64,000 bases of DNA, from assembly GCF_002115825.1 (NCBI RefSeq), contig NZ_JFJZ01000002.1:1-64000 (forward strand), written 5' to 3'. Positions within the stretch are counted from its first letter, which is position 1. Each line of letters starts with the position of its first letter. Source of the DNA: Thalassospira sp. MCCC 1A01428. Its GTDB lineage: Bacteria; Pseudomonadota; Alphaproteobacteria; Rhodospirillales; Thalassospiraceae. Made by a program: the position numbers and the translations under genes. Shown here in pieces: positions 63,154 through 64,000 of the stretch. The notes under the pieces were generated by a model. The model saw nothing but the letters and a program-made list of their open reading frames with translations. It was not told the DNA's origin and did no database searches.

Positions 63154-63980
63154 TCATTTTCCTCCCGGCGGTCGTTTAATGTCGCCATAATCATTGCTGC
63201 TGTTTCTTCAATGGATCGGCGGGTTACATTGATAATCTTCCAGCTGCGTTCGGTAAAATAACGCCGTGCCTGAAAAACTTCGGCACGAACAGCAACCGGA
63301 TCAACATAATCACCGCCCTCGCCCCGTTCGATTTGGCGTAAACGGTTTTTACGAATGGAAACCAGTTGATCCACATCCTTGATCAGGCCGATTACCAGCG
63401 GGTTTTTCAACTGGTCAAGCTCTGGTGGTAACGGACAACCCGGCACAAACGGAATGTTTGCCGTTTTGATCCCGCGATTGGCCAAATAAACCGATGTTGG
63501 TGTTTTTGATGTACGTGATACGCCAACAATCACCACATCAGCTTCTTCCAGGTCCCAGGTTGCCTGCCCGTCATCATGGCTCAGAGCATAATCAATCGCT
63601 TCAATGCGATTAAAATAATCCTCGTCCATTTTATGAAGGGCACCAATGCGCCCACGTGATTGCTGACCCAAATATCCAGCCATCATGGTGATGGTTGTAT
63701 CAAGAACATGACTATGAGGTACCTGCATTCGACGGCAGCCTTCTTCCAGCTTGCGGCGAATTTCACTGTTAAAAACTGTATAAAGAACAATCCCGGGATG
63801 ACGTTCAATATCGGCAAGAACCCGGGCAAGCTGGGCATCGGTTCTGATCAGGGGCCAAACATGTTCATGGGCCTGAACATCGGGAAACTGCGCTACACAG
63901 GCACGGGCGACCCCGTCCACGGTTTCACCTGTTGAGTCAGAAACAAGGTGCAGATGAAAAATGCTGGTTTGGTCGCTCAT
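63150..63980 (-). CDS. Bifunctional PEP synthetase regulatory kinase/phosphorylase (DUF299)
   Basis: A 276-residue PPSR protein that regulates PEP synthetase or pyruvate phosphate dikinase by phosphorylation and dephosphorylation. It opens with FHLHLVSDSTGETVDGVARA and has the P-loop-like GVSRTSKTPTSVYLANRGI (about residues 152-170), FVPGCPLPPELDQL and RLRQIERGEGGDYVDP. In Caulobacter and relatives the homologue (RP001) borders the origin, next to hemE, so the right edge of this window is probably near oriC. Confidence 0.92.
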   Translation of the reverse strand: MSDQTSIFHLHLVSDSTGETVDGVARACVAQFPDVQAHEHVWPLIRTDAQLARVLADIERHPGIVLYTVFNSEIRRKLEEGCRRMQVPHSHVLDTTITMMAGYLGQQSRGRIGALHKMDEDYFNRIEAIDYALSHDDGQATWDLEEADVVIVGVSRTSKTPTSVYLANRGIKTANIPFVPGCPLPPELDQLKNPLVIGLIKDVDQLVSIRKNRLRQIERGEGGDYVDPVAVRAEVFQARRYFTERSWKIINVTRRSIEETAAMIMATLNDRREENE

Positions 63981-64000
63981 ATCTGCTCCATCGCGAATGC

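Overview
This window looks like a stretch of alphaproteobacterial chromosome close to the replication origin, most likely from a Rhodospirillales member resembling Thalassospira. The basis is moderate GC with AT-rich gaps, the gene orders rph/hrcA-grpE, mutS-glnD-murJ-trpS, DUF3576-(leuS)-lptE-holA-parB-parA-rsmG-mnmG-mnmE, and dnaQ-coaE-aroE-maf-ppsR, and two porins of a Rhodospirillales type. The genus is an inference. I see no insertion sequence, prophage, CRISPR array or rRNA.

Layout. 1-5 kb: tRNA-Leu(CAG), hemW, rdgB and rph leftward, then hrcA-grpE rightward. 5-11.5 kb: accessory genes (sirtuin, ArsR-like regulator, two EamA transporters, a NIPSNAP/ABM pair, a LysR regulator, a family 2 glycosyltransferase). 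11.6-20 kb: ppa, a YkuD-domain protein, DUF2333, Nfu-type Fe-S carrier, Bax-like glucosaminidase, a lipoprotein, maeB, a frameshifted small gene and a small membrane protein. 20-29 kb: mutS, glnD, murJ, trpS. 29-36 kb: a large low-complexity protein, ribA, an orphan response regulator, yggS, a thiE-like gene and a family 9 glycosyltransferase. 36-39 kb: two tandem paralogous porins. 39-49 kb: the DUF3576-lptE-holA block and the converging mnmE/mnmG/rsmG/parA/parB block with several parS sites. 49-56 kb: a [2Fe-2S] ferredoxin, DUF6489, a thioredoxin-domain protein, ogt, an HD hydrolase, rho, an XRE regulator and smr. 56-60 kb: the lutABC lactate oxidation operon and a periplasmic binding protein. 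60-64 kb: dnaQ, coaE, aroE, maf and ppsR.

In Caulobacter the origin lies between hemE and the ppsR homologue. Since ppsR is the last gene here and most housekeeping genes from 42 to 64 kb run leftward, the origin is probably just beyond the right edge. ParA, ParB and parS would then be the origin-proximal segregation system.

The observations I rate highest are: (1) a shrunken, catalytically dead leuS relic exactly where leuS is expected between DUF3576 and lptE; (2) a parS site that forms the hairpin of the mnmG intrinsic terminator (a perfect 32-bp palindrome with an eight-U tail); (3) a gene of the KYDPL/WWSN type broken by a 10-bp tandem duplication whose removal restores the family motif; (4) a ParB carrying an acidic tail of about 100 residues; and (5) repeated palindromes and structured intergenic elements near the porins, upstream of murJ and after nfu. 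I do not see a clear new multi-gene system.
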